Positions 25,518-35,231 of a DNA stretch of 37,198 nt are shown here, in pieces. This stretch comes from Methylococcaceae bacterium (GTDB taxonomy: Bacteria > Pseudomonadota > Gammaproteobacteria > Methylococcales > Methylomonadaceae): contig CANNLO010000009.1 of assembly GCA_947505055.1 (NCBI GenBank), positions 1 to 37,198 of the forward strand. Reading direction: 5' to 3'. Position 1 is the first letter of the stretch, and each line of letters begins with the position of its first letter. The notes beneath the pieces were generated by a model. The model was not told the origin of the DNA. It worked only from the letters and a program-made list of their open reading frames with translations, and searched no databases. Position numbers and translations under genes: made by a program.

Positions 25518-26243
25518 GTGACAATTAATCAAATCCAATCCTCCGATAGAACTCAGGGCAAGGATATTTACACGAATGGAGTCTATTTAAGCAATAACAT
25601 TACTTGGCATGCTGAAGACTCGCCTTGGAAAGCTAGACAAATAAGTCGCTTACTTATTAAAAATAATATTTTTCCAAATAATGTTACTGAGATTGGATGT
25701 GGTGCTGGTGCAATATTGACTGAGCTATCCACAATGATGCCTGTTACTAACTTCGTTGGATATGAGTTAAGTCCCCAGGCCTTCGAACTCTGTAAAGCCA
25801 GGGTGTCGGAACAAATCCAATATTATTGTAGCGATCTGGTTTTACAAGATGTATTTTACGATTGTTTATTGTGTATTGATGTATTTGAGCATGTTGAAGA
25901 TTACATGGGGTTTATAAAATCACTTAAGGCAAAGGCAACCTATAAGATATTTCATATCCCATTAGATATATCGGTTAGATCAATACTGCGTGGAACTATG
26001 ATGCAGGAGAGACAAAGTGTGGGCCATTTACATTATTTCTCTAAGGATACTGCTATTGCGACGCTTAAAGACTGCGGTTATGAAATTGTTGACGGATTTT
26101 ATACAACGTCCTTTCTAGATACGCCAAGTAAAACTTGGAAAACTAGATTTGCTAAATGGCGCTTTAAATTTTTTTATTCCATTGCCCCTGAGCTAACAGT
26201 CAAGGTATTTGGAACCTGCTCTTATATTGTTCTAACACGTTAA
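25518..26243 (+). CDS. Class I SAM-dependent methyltransferase
   Basis: A 241-residue methyltransferase with motif I EIGCGAGAILTEL (near 57) and motif II ELSPQAFELC. CIDVFEHVEDY is motif IV. HLHYFSKDTAIATLKDCGYEIV is the usual C-terminal substrate-domain signature seen in glycan-cluster members. The GTG start is 12 bases after an AAGG; an ATG at 25510 is out of frame and stops at once. The acceptor is unknown, perhaps a sugar hydroxyl. Confidence 0.78.
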   Translation: MTINQIQSSDRTQGKDIYTNGVYLSNNITWHAEDSPWKARQISRLLIKNNIFPNNVTEIGCGAGAILTELSTMMPVTNFVGYELSPQAFELCKARVSEQIQYYCSDLVLQDVFYDCLLCIDVFEHVEDYMGFIKSLKAKATYKIFHIPLDISVRSILRGTMMQERQSVGHLHYFSKDTAIATLKDCGYEIVDGFYTTSFLDTPSKTWKTRFAKWRFKFFYSIAPELTVKVFGTCSYIVLTR

Positions 26244-26780
26244 CACTAATTGATTTGGGCATGGCTCTTTTAGAACCAAATACCATTCATTAAAATCAAA
26301 GAGTTGTGCGGATTTTGTCAAAATCTAAAAATATTTTGGACATAAAAGTGGCTTAATTTTTGAGCATTTTATAGAAAAAAAGGTTTTGCAAAAAGTCATC
26401 CTAGTACTCCATCTTAGCTGGTGCAATTACGGCTTTAAAGACTATGATCCCATTGCTAATTTTCTGATAGGCTTACCTCACAATCAATAGTGAAAATTAG
26501 CGTGTGGTCATTGCAGACGACTACCTTGAGTCGAAAGATTTCCTGCTCAAATTAACTATAGACGCTACAAATTTAACCGCTGCTTATGATTGGTTTGGTG
26601 CGTGGTTTTTTGGGCAGTCATTGAAAGCCCTCTGCAGTCTTTGCAAGGCTGCGTGAGGATTCACAAGACTTGATGCCGGGCTGAATCAGCTTGTTGCTGT
26701 TCTAGTAGAACTAGTTGGCGGCAGAGATGAAGGCTCCCTCATAATGAGTGCGTTAAGAAGTATAAATTACAGGAGAAAGG
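26244..26780 (+). other. 537-base gap with degraded coding-like stretches
   Basis: No complete gene is seen. Two open stretches on the + strand occur: 26329-26490 (53 residues, no good start, contains KDYDPIANFLIGLPHN) and 26504-26656 (50 residues from a GTG, contains DDYLESKDFLLKLTIDATN). Neither was recognised. A 7-bp palindromic hairpin (GATTTTGTCAAAATC) lies at 26311-26325. The stretch may be the relic of a lost gene or mobile element. AGGAG at 26771 belongs to the next gene. Confidence 0.35.
26311..26325. repeat. Palindromic GATTTTG-T-CAAAATC
   Basis: Seven-base arms around a single T; AT-rich and not followed by a T run. Function unclear. Confidence 0.5.
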
Positions 26781-26783
26781 TTG

Positions 26784-27725
26784 ATGATTTCTGTTGCTAT
26801 TGCGGTATTTAATGGTGCTGACTACATTTCAGAGCAGTTACTAAGTATCGTAAACCAAAGTGTAAAACCACACGAGATAATTATAAGTGATGATGGCTCA
26901 AGTGATGATTCGATAAACATCGCAAAAAAAGTGCTCGATGGGTCAGATATAGCCTACAAAATTATTTCGAATAAATATTCACGTGGATTTTCTAATAATT
27001 TTCAATCGGCACTTGAACACTGTATTGGCGATGTTGTTTTCCTTAGCGATCAAGATGACTTTTGGATGCCGGATAAAATTGAAAAGAGTATTGGCAAGGC
27101 GGCGAGTGTAAATAAGTATTTAATAATTCATGATATGTTTATCGGGGATGCAAAGCTCGTAATCAATGACAAAACGTATTTAGAGGAAATGATTTTAAAC
27201 AGTATAAATTCTGATGATTATTGCGCTGGTTGTGCAATGCTGATTAAAAGAGAATTATTAGATTTAGCTTTGCCTTTCCCTGCACGATTAAAAGATCACG
27301 ACATTTGGATAAATGAAATTGCAAAATACATTGATCAGAGAGCGTTGTTGAAATTACCACTGTCAATATATCGACGACATGGAAGTAATCTTACGACAAG
27401 TCAAATATTTGTGCGGAGTAAACTAGACAACGCCATATCAAGCTTGAAGGAACAGTGGTCTGGTGAGTTTTTTTATAGACAGAAGATGTTGATCGAGGAA
27501 ATGTTGCTTAGATTTAATGAAAGGCGTTGCGTATTAATGAGTATTGTTAATGTGGATGATGTTTTGCTAGACCTAAATGCTGCTTTGAGCATTATTAACA
27601 CGAGGATTAATTGCAAGAGGCTCGGTGCAGTGTCGAGATTATATTGTGTTGCTAAACAATATGGAAAATCCAAAATTGGAGTCAGGCATGCGCTGAAGGA
27701 TATCTTTATTGGTATTCATCGCTAG
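26784..27725 (+). CDS. Family 2 glycosyltransferase
   Basis: A GT-A enzyme of 313 residues. The opening SVAIAVFNGADYISEQLLSI, IISDDGSSDDS and FLSDQDDFWMPDKI (DxD-type metal site) are the family-2 signatures. Text resembles rhamnosyl- or galactosyltransferases of O-antigen loci. The ATG at 26784 is preferred because AGGAG is eight bases upstream; a TTG at 26781 is in frame. AT-rich relative to the legionaminic genes. Cytoplasmic face of the inner membrane. Confidence 0.87.
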   Translation: MISVAIAVFNGADYISEQLLSIVNQSVKPHEIIISDDGSSDDSINIAKKVLDGSDIAYKIISNKYSRGFSNNFQSALEHCIGDVVFLSDQDDFWMPDKIEKSIGKAASVNKYLIIHDMFIGDAKLVINDKTYLEEMILNSINSDDYCAGCAMLIKRELLDLALPFPARLKDHDIWINEIAKYIDQRALLKLPLSIYRRHGSNLTTSQIFVRSKLDNAISSLKEQWSGEFFYRQKMLIEEMLLRFNERRCVLMSIVNVDDVLLDLNAALSIINTRINCKRLGAVSRLYCVAKQYGKSKIGVRHALKDIFIGIHR

Positions 27726-27764
27726 GCTTGATAATAATGAAACGATTTAAGTATGAGGTGTTTT

Positions 27765-28649
27765 ATGGTTAATTTATCAAATGCTAGAGATTGCCCAGTC
27801 TGCGGAGCAAGGCCGGTAGGATTAACTTTCCCGTACACAACACTCTTCAATGGTGCGCGCTTTCATTATCTTAAATGCTGCAAATGTAAAAGTGTGTTTG
27901 TTGACCCGGTGCCAGATGCACAAACTTTTGAGAAGATATATTCAAAATCGTCATATCATGACCAATACTATGATGGCAACGTTAGTGCTCATTATAGTGA
28001 CTCGGTGTCACTGCTGAATAAGCATCTTAAGCTAAGCACAACCGTGTTAGATTATGGTTGTGGGGTGGGTAGTTTTTTGAAAGCTTGTTCATTGCAAGGT
28101 TTTGTTCCTGTTGGCGTAGAGTTTGATAGCGAGGCGGCAGAATTCGCATCACAAAATGCTAACTGTGAAGTCATGTCCGTCAAGGTGTTTAGTGGCCTTT
28201 CCCCAACCCCCAGATTTGATGCCATTCATATGGGGGACGTTTTGGGGCATCTGCCTAATCCTTCCGCAACGTTAACGCACCTGCTCGGATTTTTGAAGCC
28301 AGGGGGACTTTTGTTTATTGAAGGACCACTAGAAGTAAATGCAAACCCGGTGTTTTGGACTGCGCGAATCATTGGAACAGTAAAGCGATTACTTAAGCCG
28401 ACATTTACCCCCAACTTTCCGCCAACTATGCTCTTTCGTACTGATGCCCAATCTCAAAAGGCATTCTTCACTCGGTTAAGCAAAGGTTTGAGCATGGTTC
28501 ACTGGGAGGTCTATGATACGGGGTGGCCTTACGCAAGCGGTGGGTTGATAAAGCGCAGAATTGCAGCGCTTGCTGTTTTTATGAGTGGTCGCCACTTTTC
28601 GGGAGCTACTTTTGGAAATCGGTTCAAGGCAATTTTAGTTAAGCGCTAA
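27765..28649 (+). CDS. Class I methyltransferase with N-terminal zinc ribbon
   Basis: A 294-residue protein with a CxxC pair near the start (CPVCG, Cys10 and Cys13) and KCCKCKS near 38-44, forming a putative zinc ribbon. The methyltransferase core follows with VLDYGCGVGSFL (near 93) and HMGDVLGHLPNP as motif IV. Zinc-ribbon methyltransferases of this sort are common in sugar-decoration loci. The ATG at 27765 has GAGG six bases upstream, so I prefer it to the one at 27753. Confidence 0.8.
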   Translation: MVNLSNARDCPVCGARPVGLTFPYTTLFNGARFHYLKCCKCKSVFVDPVPDAQTFEKIYSKSSYHDQYYDGNVSAHYSDSVSLLNKHLKLSTTVLDYGCGVGSFLKACSLQGFVPVGVEFDSEAAEFASQNANCEVMSVKVFSGLSPTPRFDAIHMGDVLGHLPNPSATLTHLLGFLKPGGLLFIEGPLEVNANPVFWTARIIGTVKRLLKPTFTPNFPPTMLFRTDAQSQKAFFTRLSKGLSMVHWEVYDTGWPYASGGLIKRRIAALAVFMSGRHFSGATFGNRFKAILVKR

Positions 28650-28759
28650 TCTAAAATGCCGCCACGTTTTAATATAAACAACCTTTTACTCATGCGCCGG
28701 CAAAGCTTCAATTCATCGTCATTAGCAGTCGACGTCGGTGTTAGGCAGTTTGTCTTGAT

Positions 28760-29704
28760 TTGGATGTTGATGTCAGGCATGTCAATTGTATGAATTTTAA
28801 TGCGTTGAGAAAAATATTTGAACCGAATTTGGTCTGGAGCATGGCCTTATACACCTCGGCTAATGATTTTAGCTTTTCTGACGAACTCAAAGATCCAATA
28901 AAGATATTTGACTCCCGAATTCTATGTATGCGGACAGAACAGGTACATACTCGTGCTGATCCTTTCATGTTTGTTTGGAATGATGAATTGTTTTTATTTT
29001 TTGAATCAATGTCAATAAATCAGCCAGGATGTATTGAGCTGTATAAAACTACAGATTTGAAGAAATTTAAACATCTTGGAATAGTGCTTAAAGAGCCTCA
29101 TCATCTATCTTACCCTTTAGTTTTTAGGCAGGGTTCTTCGGTATTTATGATTCCTGAGAGTGTTTCTGCCGGGGAAGTTGCTCTATATAAGTTCGATAAA
29201 TTCCCTAAAGGTTTGAAAAAAATCAGAACCTTGCTCATAGGTAATTATTTTGACAGTTCAGTAATTTTTCATGAGGGACTCTGGTATTTATTTACAACAT
29301 CAGAAAATGGATTAAACCTTTTTTTTACAGAAGACATTGAGAATGGTCTTTTTAAAGCTCATCCACAAAATCCTATTACAAGTGATCCAAGCATTTGTAG
29401 ATGTGGTGGTCAGCCTGTTATTGTCAGTGGAACTATGTATCGATTAGCCCAAGACGGTTCAAATAAATACGGTGGCAATCTTAATATTTTAAAAATCTTA
29501 GAATTAACACCTAGTCGTTATTGTGAAGTAATGGCATATGAGAATTATTTTTCCTGTAATGACAATTGGAATGCCGAAGGTGGTCATCACTTGAGTTTAG
29601 TTGATTTTCATGGTCAAACCATAATCGCAGTCGATGGGCAACAGCACGACTACTTTATCAATAAGATTCTTTCACCTTTCTTTGGTATCTTTGCCAAAAA
29701 TTAG
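28760..29704 (+). CDS. GINT1 N-terminal-like beta-propeller protein
   Basis: A 314-residue protein resembling the N-terminal domain of plant GINT1-type proteins and related bacterial proteins: a five-bladed propeller of the GH43 kind. Seen are RADPFMFVWNDELFLFFES, SYPLVFRQGSSVFMIPE and a WNAEGGHHLSLV block near the C-terminus. In other bacteria this domain is often fused to a formyltransferase-like domain; here it stands alone. Its function in glycan synthesis is not known to me. TTG 28760 or ATG 28790 could be the start; neither has a good ribosome site. Confidence 0.6.
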   Translation: MDVDVRHVNCMNFNALRKIFEPNLVWSMALYTSANDFSFSDELKDPIKIFDSRILCMRTEQVHTRADPFMFVWNDELFLFFESMSINQPGCIELYKTTDLKKFKHLGIVLKEPHHLSYPLVFRQGSSVFMIPESVSAGEVALYKFDKFPKGLKKIRTLLIGNYFDSSVIFHEGLWYLFTTSENGLNLFFTEDIENGLFKAHPQNPITSDPSICRCGGQPVIVSGTMYRLAQDGSNKYGGNLNILKILELTPSRYCEVMAYENYFSCNDNWNAEGGHHLSLVDFHGQTIIAVDGQQHDYFINKILSPFFGIFAKN

Positions 29705-29716
29705 TCAATTAGGTTT

Positions 29717-30838
29717 ATGAAAAAGCACATTTCCATTCTGTTACCTAACTTGCGTTGTGGTGGCGCAGAGCGAGTGACTGTTAATTTAGCTAATGGCTTT
29801 ATTAAACGAGGTTATGCAGTAGATATGATTTTACTGTCTGCAAAGGGAGAGTTTTTGGTTGATTTGCTCCCAGAAATTCGTGTGATTGATCTAAAGGTTA
29901 ATCGTATGCGCGGTCTCTTTTTCCCATTGATACGCTATATCCTTACTCAGCGCCCAACAGCATTGTTAGCTTGTATGTGGCCTTTATCGATGATAGCTAT
30001 ATTGGCGTGCAAATTATCTTGTGTTGATGTTCGCCTAATGGTTGTTGAACATACTACTTGGTCGAGAGACTTTATTTGCAATTCTAGATTTAAGCGTTGG
30101 CAGGTAGCAACATCAATGCATTATATATTTCCCTTCGCTAGAGATATAGTGACAGTTTCTCAAGGTGCGGCAGATGATTTGACCAGATTTGCCAACTTGT
30201 GTCGTGACGATGTAAAGGTTATTTATAATCCTGTAGTTGGTGAGTCTAAACCAGACAACACTTCATTATTACCCCCCCAAGATTGGTGGGTAGGCCCTCA
30301 TCACAAGGTGTTAGCGGTAGGGACGCTAACAGCCATCAAAGATTATTTTACTTTATTAAAAGCTTTCGCTCAGTTGCGTCAGAAAGTTGATGCACGTTTA
30401 CTTATTTTGGGAGAAGGTGACTGCCGCACTTCCCTCGAGACACATATTAAACAGTTAGGGTTAGAGGGAAGCGTGTTTCTTCCAGGATTCATTAAAGATC
30501 CCTCGCCGTATTATAAACAAGCTGATTTACATGTATTATCTTCGATAGGCGAAGGGCTGCCAACGGTTATTATTGAGGCTCTCGCAGCGGGAACACCAGT
30601 TGTTAGCACTGATTGCTTATCTGGGCCACGTGAAATTCTGTGTGATGGACGTTTTGGTGATCTGGTGCCCGTTGGAGACTCGGCGGCATTGGCTATAGCA
30701 ATGGCTGACTCGTTGAATACCAGACACGATTCCGCTACTCTTAAGTTGAGAGCGCAAGACTTTTCAATAGATAATGCTGTTACTCTTTATCTAGCGATGT
30801 TGTTTCCGGAAGTATTCGAAAAAAAGGTAGATCCATAA
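29717..30838 (+). CDS. Family 4 glycosyltransferase
   Basis: A GT-B glycosyltransferase of 373 residues. The N-terminal domain starts ILLPNLRCGGAERVTVNLA, and the C-terminal domain has VLAVGTLTAIKDYFTLLKAF, LILGEGD and EGLPTVIIEALAAGTPVVSTDC with the paired glutamates. Donor and acceptor are unknown. A C7 tract (30272-30278) lies between the two domains (LLPPQDWWVG). A two-base gap leads to the next transferase. Confidence 0.9.
   Translation: MKKHISILLPNLRCGGAERVTVNLANGFIKRGYAVDMILLSAKGEFLVDLLPEIRVIDLKVNRMRGLFFPLIRYILTQRPTALLACMWPLSMIAILACKLSCVDVRLMVVEHTTWSRDFICNSRFKRWQVATSMHYIFPFARDIVTVSQGAADDLTRFANLCRDDVKVIYNPVVGESKPDNTSLLPPQDWWVGPHHKVLAVGTLTAIKDYFTLLKAFAQLRQKVDARLLILGEGDCRTSLETHIKQLGLEGSVFLPGFIKDPSPYYKQADLHVLSSIGEGLPTVIIEALAAGTPVVSTDCLSGPREILCDGRFGDLVPVGDSAALAIAMADSLNTRHDSATLKLRAQDFSIDNAVTLYLAMLFPEVFEKKVDP
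30272..30278 (+). repeat. C7 homopolymer in the GT4 gene
   Basis: Seven consecutive C in an otherwise AT-rich gene, encoding the Pro-Pro of LLPPQDWW between the two GT-B domains. Confidence 0.85.
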
Positions 30839-30840
30839 AA

Positions 30841-32031
30841 TTGAAACGGAAGATTCTCTACATATCTTACGATGGCATGCTAGAACCCTTAGGTCAATCT
30901 CAAGTGCTTGCATACCTTAATCGCTTGGCTATGGATTGGTGTATCCACTTAGTCAGTTTCGAGAAGTCTGAAGATTGGCTAAATGTCACTGAGCGTGAGC
31001 AAATTTCGCAAAATATAGCTGCTGCAGGCATCATTTGGCATCCACTCCGATATCACAAATATCCTTCGGCATTGGCGACGACGTGGGACATCGCCTGTGG
31101 TATAACACTTGGGTTGTGGTTGGTGTTGCGATATCGCCTGCACATTGTGCATGCGCGTAGCTACGTGCCCTCGGTCATGGCGCTTGCGCTTAAGCGGCTT
31201 ACTGGCATTAAGTATATTTTTGATATGCGTGGTTTTTGGGCAGATGAGCGGGTGGATGGCGGGCTATGGCTACGCAGTGGGCGAATGTATCGCGTAGCCA
31301 AAGGATTCGAACGCCGCTTTCTAATGACTGCCGACCATGTGGTGTCGCTTACTCAAGCTGCGGTGCGAGAGATTCGGCATTTTGACTATTTACAGGGATG
31401 TATGCCGCCTGTGACCGTGATTCCCACTTGTGTAGACTTGACGCGATTTAAACCCTTGCCACGAGACCAGAGGAGTGAGGAGTTCGTGCTTGGATATGTT
31501 GGTTCGGCCGGTACTTGGTATTTGTTTGATATGGTAGTTGCATGTTTCGTGCAGTTGCTTCACATACGACCTGACTCAAGGATTTTGATTGTTAATCGAA
31601 ATGAGCATGCTTACATTCGTGAGCGATTGGAAGTGGCGGGTGTACCTGAATTAAATGTAGAGATAACTGCCGCTACTCATGCAGAAGTGCCTCGGCAGAT
31701 GTCTCGCATGGATGCAGGAATTTTCTTTATCAAACCAGTTTTTTCGAAGCAGGCATCTGCCCCCACTAAATTAGCTGAGTTTCTAGCGTGCGGTATTCCT
31801 TGTCTAGGAAATGCAGGCGTTGGGGATATGGCCGAAGTGCTCGAAGGAGAACAAGTTGGTGTGGCCATTAAAGCATTTGATAAAGAATCGATGACTAATG
31901 CATTACATCAAATACTACAGTTGGCAGGAGACCCTGAGACATCGGCTCGATGTATTTCGTTAGCAAATCAGCGTTTTTCACTAGAAGATGGTGTTCGGTC
32001 GTATGACCAGATCTATCGGTATCTTTGCTAG
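30841..32031 (+). CDS. Family 4 glycosyltransferase
   Basis: A 396-residue GT-B protein. N-terminal text YISYDGMLEPLGQSQVLAYL is common in one branch of family-4 transferases of exopolysaccharide loci. IFDMRGFWADERVDGGLW and APTKLAEFLACGIPCLGNAGVGDM are characteristic for that branch. It uses a TTG start (30841) two bases after the preceding stop. The sequence is richer in GC than the genes before and after it. Donor sugar unknown. Confidence 0.88.
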   Translation: MKRKILYISYDGMLEPLGQSQVLAYLNRLAMDWCIHLVSFEKSEDWLNVTEREQISQNIAAAGIIWHPLRYHKYPSALATTWDIACGITLGLWLVLRYRLHIVHARSYVPSVMALALKRLTGIKYIFDMRGFWADERVDGGLWLRSGRMYRVAKGFERRFLMTADHVVSLTQAAVREIRHFDYLQGCMPPVTVIPTCVDLTRFKPLPRDQRSEEFVLGYVGSAGTWYLFDMVVACFVQLLHIRPDSRILIVNRNEHAYIRERLEVAGVPELNVEITAATHAEVPRQMSRMDAGIFFIKPVFSKQASAPTKLAEFLACGIPCLGNAGVGDMAEVLEGEQVGVAIKAFDKESMTNALHQILQLAGDPETSARCISLANQRFSLEDGVRSYDQIYRYLC

Positions 32032-32113
32032 CTGTTAATTTTACAGATGAGCATATTGAATTGGTTTCAGACATTTTGTGGTTTGTTAGTGCTGAAATTT
32101 TCAGGGATACAGC

Positions 32114-34003
32114 ATGAATAAATATTTATATCGTGGCGATATTGATGGCTTACGTGCGGTTGCGGTGTTGTCAGTTCTTTTCTTCCATCTTCATGTAGCT
32201 GGATTTTCTGGTGGATACGTTGGTGTCGATATTTTTTTCGTCATCAGTGGGTATCTAATCACTGGAATTATTAATACAGAAATGCTATTAGAGACTTTTT
32301 CGTTAAAGACGTTTTATCTTCGCCGTGTTAGGCGACTAGCTCCTGCTTTGCTTGCTATGTCAGTGCCGGTTGCAATTGCGGCGTATATTCTTCTCAAGCC
32401 TGAGGACTTACGCTCATTCGGATTATCGCTCGCACTTCAATTTGTTTCGCTTCAAAACCTACTCTTTTTAGCTGAGGGGGAGTATTTTCGTGGTGCCGAT
32501 ATGAAGCCTTTATTGCACACATGGACTTTAGCCGTGGAAGAGCAGTTTTATTTACTCTGGCCTTTGTTCTTGCTTTTTTTGGGTCGGTTTTCATTTAAAG
32601 TGAAAATTATATTGATATTGGTCGTCATGTTGAGCTCGTTCGCCCTCAACCTCCTCTTCATGAGCATTTCACCGAAAGCATCATTTTTGCTCTTACCAGC
32701 ACGAGCGTGGGAGTTAGGGGCGGGTTGTTTGGCCGCATTACTTGAAGCTAATGTTTTATTTATTGGAATTTTGACCTCAAAGATGAGGTTGGTTTTGGCA
32801 ATTGCTGGTTTCTTCGCTGTGATTTTTTCGGTATTCATGTTTACTTCGGAAACTCCATTCCCAGATTTCGCTGCCCTGGTACCTGTTTTAGGTACAGTTT
32901 TTTTACTCTTATCTCGTATAGGCTCATTATCAGGAGTTGGAGCGTTGTTAACGTTGCCGTTAATGATTCGTATTGGTCTACTATCCTATCCGATATATCT
33001 TTGGCATTGGCCGCTAATCTCACTGTTGCGACAATTCAAGCTTGATCCGACACAACCAATCTTTGCAGTATTAATCATTCTAATGGCCATTGTGCTAGCA
33101 GAGGTTACATACCGCTTTGTTGAATTGCCGATTAGACAACGCAGATGGCTTACTACTTCCAAGCAATTGCTTGTTTCGGTAGGTTTTGGGTTCGCGGCGT
33201 TGATTGGTTTTGGCGTACACGCTTGGGCTACTGATGGTGCTTCATATCGATATTCTCCTTTTGCTAAAGCTCTCTTGACTGCTCCATTGTTAGCACGTAG
33301 TGATCGGTGTGGTTTTGTTTTTAAGTTGCTACATCCACAAGAACAAGTATGTGCATTACGGCAAGGTGAAAATGTTGATCGACGTATTTTGCTATGGGGA
33401 AATAGTCATGCTGACATGTGGTCAGGGCTATTAACGAATCTGGCAAACGAGAAAGATGTCTCATTGTATTTGAACGCACGTAATTGTCGTGCTACTAAAG
33501 ATAGTGAATTTTGTGGCGTCAAAGTTCAGCAATCAATTCTCAATTTTGTTAACTCGGAAAAAATAACCGATGTAATCCTCGCATCAACATGGCACGATTC
33601 ATACAATATACCTGATGAGGTATTCGAGAGCCAGTTGGTTGATGTTGTTCACAAAATTTCGGCAAGTGGCGTAAGAGTTTGGTTAGTCATAGATGTCCCA
33701 AGTGATAAATCACTTAATCCATTAGTTGTGTATGAAGAAAATCCTAGAGACCCTCGGTTTGGGTTCGTTTCAGTTGATATATTTCAAAAGCAGAAAATGC
33801 GTCAGGTGTCTTTATTTAAGTCACTTACACTTAGTTCGAGCGCTGTTAGGATAATTGATCCTTCCGTTAATCTTTGCAACGAGGTAGTTTGTCCTGGCGG
33901 GCTCGGAGATAAACCTTGGTATAGAGATGAAAATCATCTTACTGATGCCGGTGCGCATGTCGCTAGTATGCAGTTTTTACCTTTATTTAAGAAGATTGAC
34001 TAA
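32114..34003 (+). CDS. OafA/YrhL-type acyltransferase with SGNH domain
   Basis: A 629-residue integral membrane O-acyltransferase. The acyltransferase-3 domain (about residues 1-345, ten or so membrane segments) begins YRGDIDGLRAVAVLSVLFFHL with the key Arg and His. The periplasmic C-terminal half is an SGNH domain with WGNSHADMW (near 428) and a closing DENHLTDAGAH triad block. It probably O-acetylates the polymer in the periplasm, the second O-acylation system of the locus after the MBOAT pair. Confidence 0.9.
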   Translation: MNKYLYRGDIDGLRAVAVLSVLFFHLHVAGFSGGYVGVDIFFVISGYLITGIINTEMLLETFSLKTFYLRRVRRLAPALLAMSVPVAIAAYILLKPEDLRSFGLSLALQFVSLQNLLFLAEGEYFRGADMKPLLHTWTLAVEEQFYLLWPLFLLFLGRFSFKVKIILILVVMLSSFALNLLFMSISPKASFLLLPARAWELGAGCLAALLEANVLFIGILTSKMRLVLAIAGFFAVIFSVFMFTSETPFPDFAALVPVLGTVFLLLSRIGSLSGVGALLTLPLMIRIGLLSYPIYLWHWPLISLLRQFKLDPTQPIFAVLIILMAIVLAEVTYRFVELPIRQRRWLTTSKQLLVSVGFGFAALIGFGVHAWATDGASYRYSPFAKALLTAPLLARSDRCGFVFKLLHPQEQVCALRQGENVDRRILLWGNSHADMWSGLLTNLANEKDVSLYLNARNCRATKDSEFCGVKVQQSILNFVNSEKITDVILASTWHDSYNIPDEVFESQLVDVVHKISASGVRVWLVIDVPSDKSLNPLVVYEENPRDPRFGFVSVDIFQKQKMRQVSLFKSLTLSSSAVRIIDPSVNLCNEVVCPGGLGDKPWYRDENHLTDAGAHVASMQFLPLFKKID

Positions 34004-34166
34004 GTTAATATGAGTTGTGTAGTTAGATTTCTTTATGGTTGAAGCATTGCTGTTAATTTCACTTTTTTACCTCAACTCGAAAGATCGTCATTCGATTCAT
34101 TTAATTATGAAATGTGGTTGGCGATGAGTGGTTTTCTGATTTCGCAAATTAAATGAGCATAAAGTA

Positions 34167-35228
34167 ATGATTAAAGTACTTGGATTAGCTCTTTACGGTC
34201 CATTAGCAGCCAGCCATCGCTATCGGCTTGGCCAGTATGTGGCTGGGTTGGCCAGCATGGGAATCGATTTGCAGATTCGTCCTTTACTGGGTGACGATTA
34301 TTTGCGGGCGAGATTCGGTGGACGCGCACTGCCACTTACAACTATGTTGAAAGATGGTTTAGCACGTTTTGAAGATTTATGGCATCAGAATGACTATGAT
34401 GCAATTATGTTGCAATGCGAGTTAATTCCTTTGATGCCTGGTTGGCTTGAGCGTGCCCTTATTCGCAAGCCTTATCTCTATGACTTTGACGATGCATTTT
34501 ATTTAAAGTATAGAAGTGGTCGGATGCGATTTGCAAAACTATTGCTTGGGGGGAAATTTGACACAATTATGGCTGGTGCTACAGCCGTGACGGCGGGTAA
34601 TTATGTGTTAGCTGACTACGCCAGCTATTTTAACAACAATACGCATTATTTGCCCACGGTGGTTGATACTACCCGTTACTTACCTATAGATACTAGCCGT
34701 AACGGTAAAGTTTTTACAGTCGGCTGGATAGGCTCTCCTTCAACAGCGCCTTATTTGACTGAACTTATTGAGCCATTATCGGCGATGGGGCAAGAGTGTG
34801 TAGTAAGGTTCGTTGTTGTTGGTGGCAAAGCGCCAAAAATCCCCAACGTTTCTGTTGTTGAGTATGAGTGGCATGAACATACCGAGCTTGATCTGATTAA
34901 TTCCTTTGATGTAGGCGTTATGCCGCTCCCTGATGATGATTGGGCACGTGGAAAATGTGCATTCAAGCTGATTCAATACATGGCCTGCGCAGTGCCTGTA
35001 ATTGCCTCACCGGTGGGGGCAAATGTTGATGTGGTGAATGCTGAGTGTGGGTTGTTGGCATCTACATCGAAAGAATGGCTGGACGCATTGAAGCAACTCC
35101 GTGACCAACCAACCACCCGTTTAAATATGGGTGAAGCTGGTAGGAGTCGGGTGGTGCAGCATTACTCGCTGCATCAAAATTTACCTGTGCTTGCAGGTGT
35201 GATTCGTGAAATGGTTGGTAGGAGTTAG
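34167..35228 (+). CDS. Family 4-like glycosyltransferase
   Basis: A 353-residue GT-B protein beginning VLGLALYGPLAASHRYRLGQY, with YLYDFDDAFYLKYRSGR and a C-terminal FKLIQYMACAVPVIASPVGAN motif. This type is frequent beside AsnB-like genes in exopolysaccharide loci. It starts after a 163-base gap that holds no gene I can support. It ends 3 bases before asnB. Confidence 0.88.
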   Translation: MIKVLGLALYGPLAASHRYRLGQYVAGLASMGIDLQIRPLLGDDYLRARFGGRALPLTTMLKDGLARFEDLWHQNDYDAIMLQCELIPLMPGWLERALIRKPYLYDFDDAFYLKYRSGRMRFAKLLLGGKFDTIMAGATAVTAGNYVLADYASYFNNNTHYLPTVVDTTRYLPIDTSRNGKVFTVGWIGSPSTAPYLTELIEPLSAMGQECVVRFVVVGGKAPKIPNVSVVEYEWHEHTELDLINSFDVGVMPLPDDDWARGKCAFKLIQYMACAVPVIASPVGANVDVVNAECGLLASTSKEWLDALKQLRDQPTTRLNMGEAGRSRVVQHYSLHQNLPVLAGVIREMVGRS

Positions 35229-35231
35229 TTT

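Noticed and set aside
26329..26656. Transposase relic
   Set aside because: I could not see any transposase motif or terminal inverted repeats; it is described only as relic-like.
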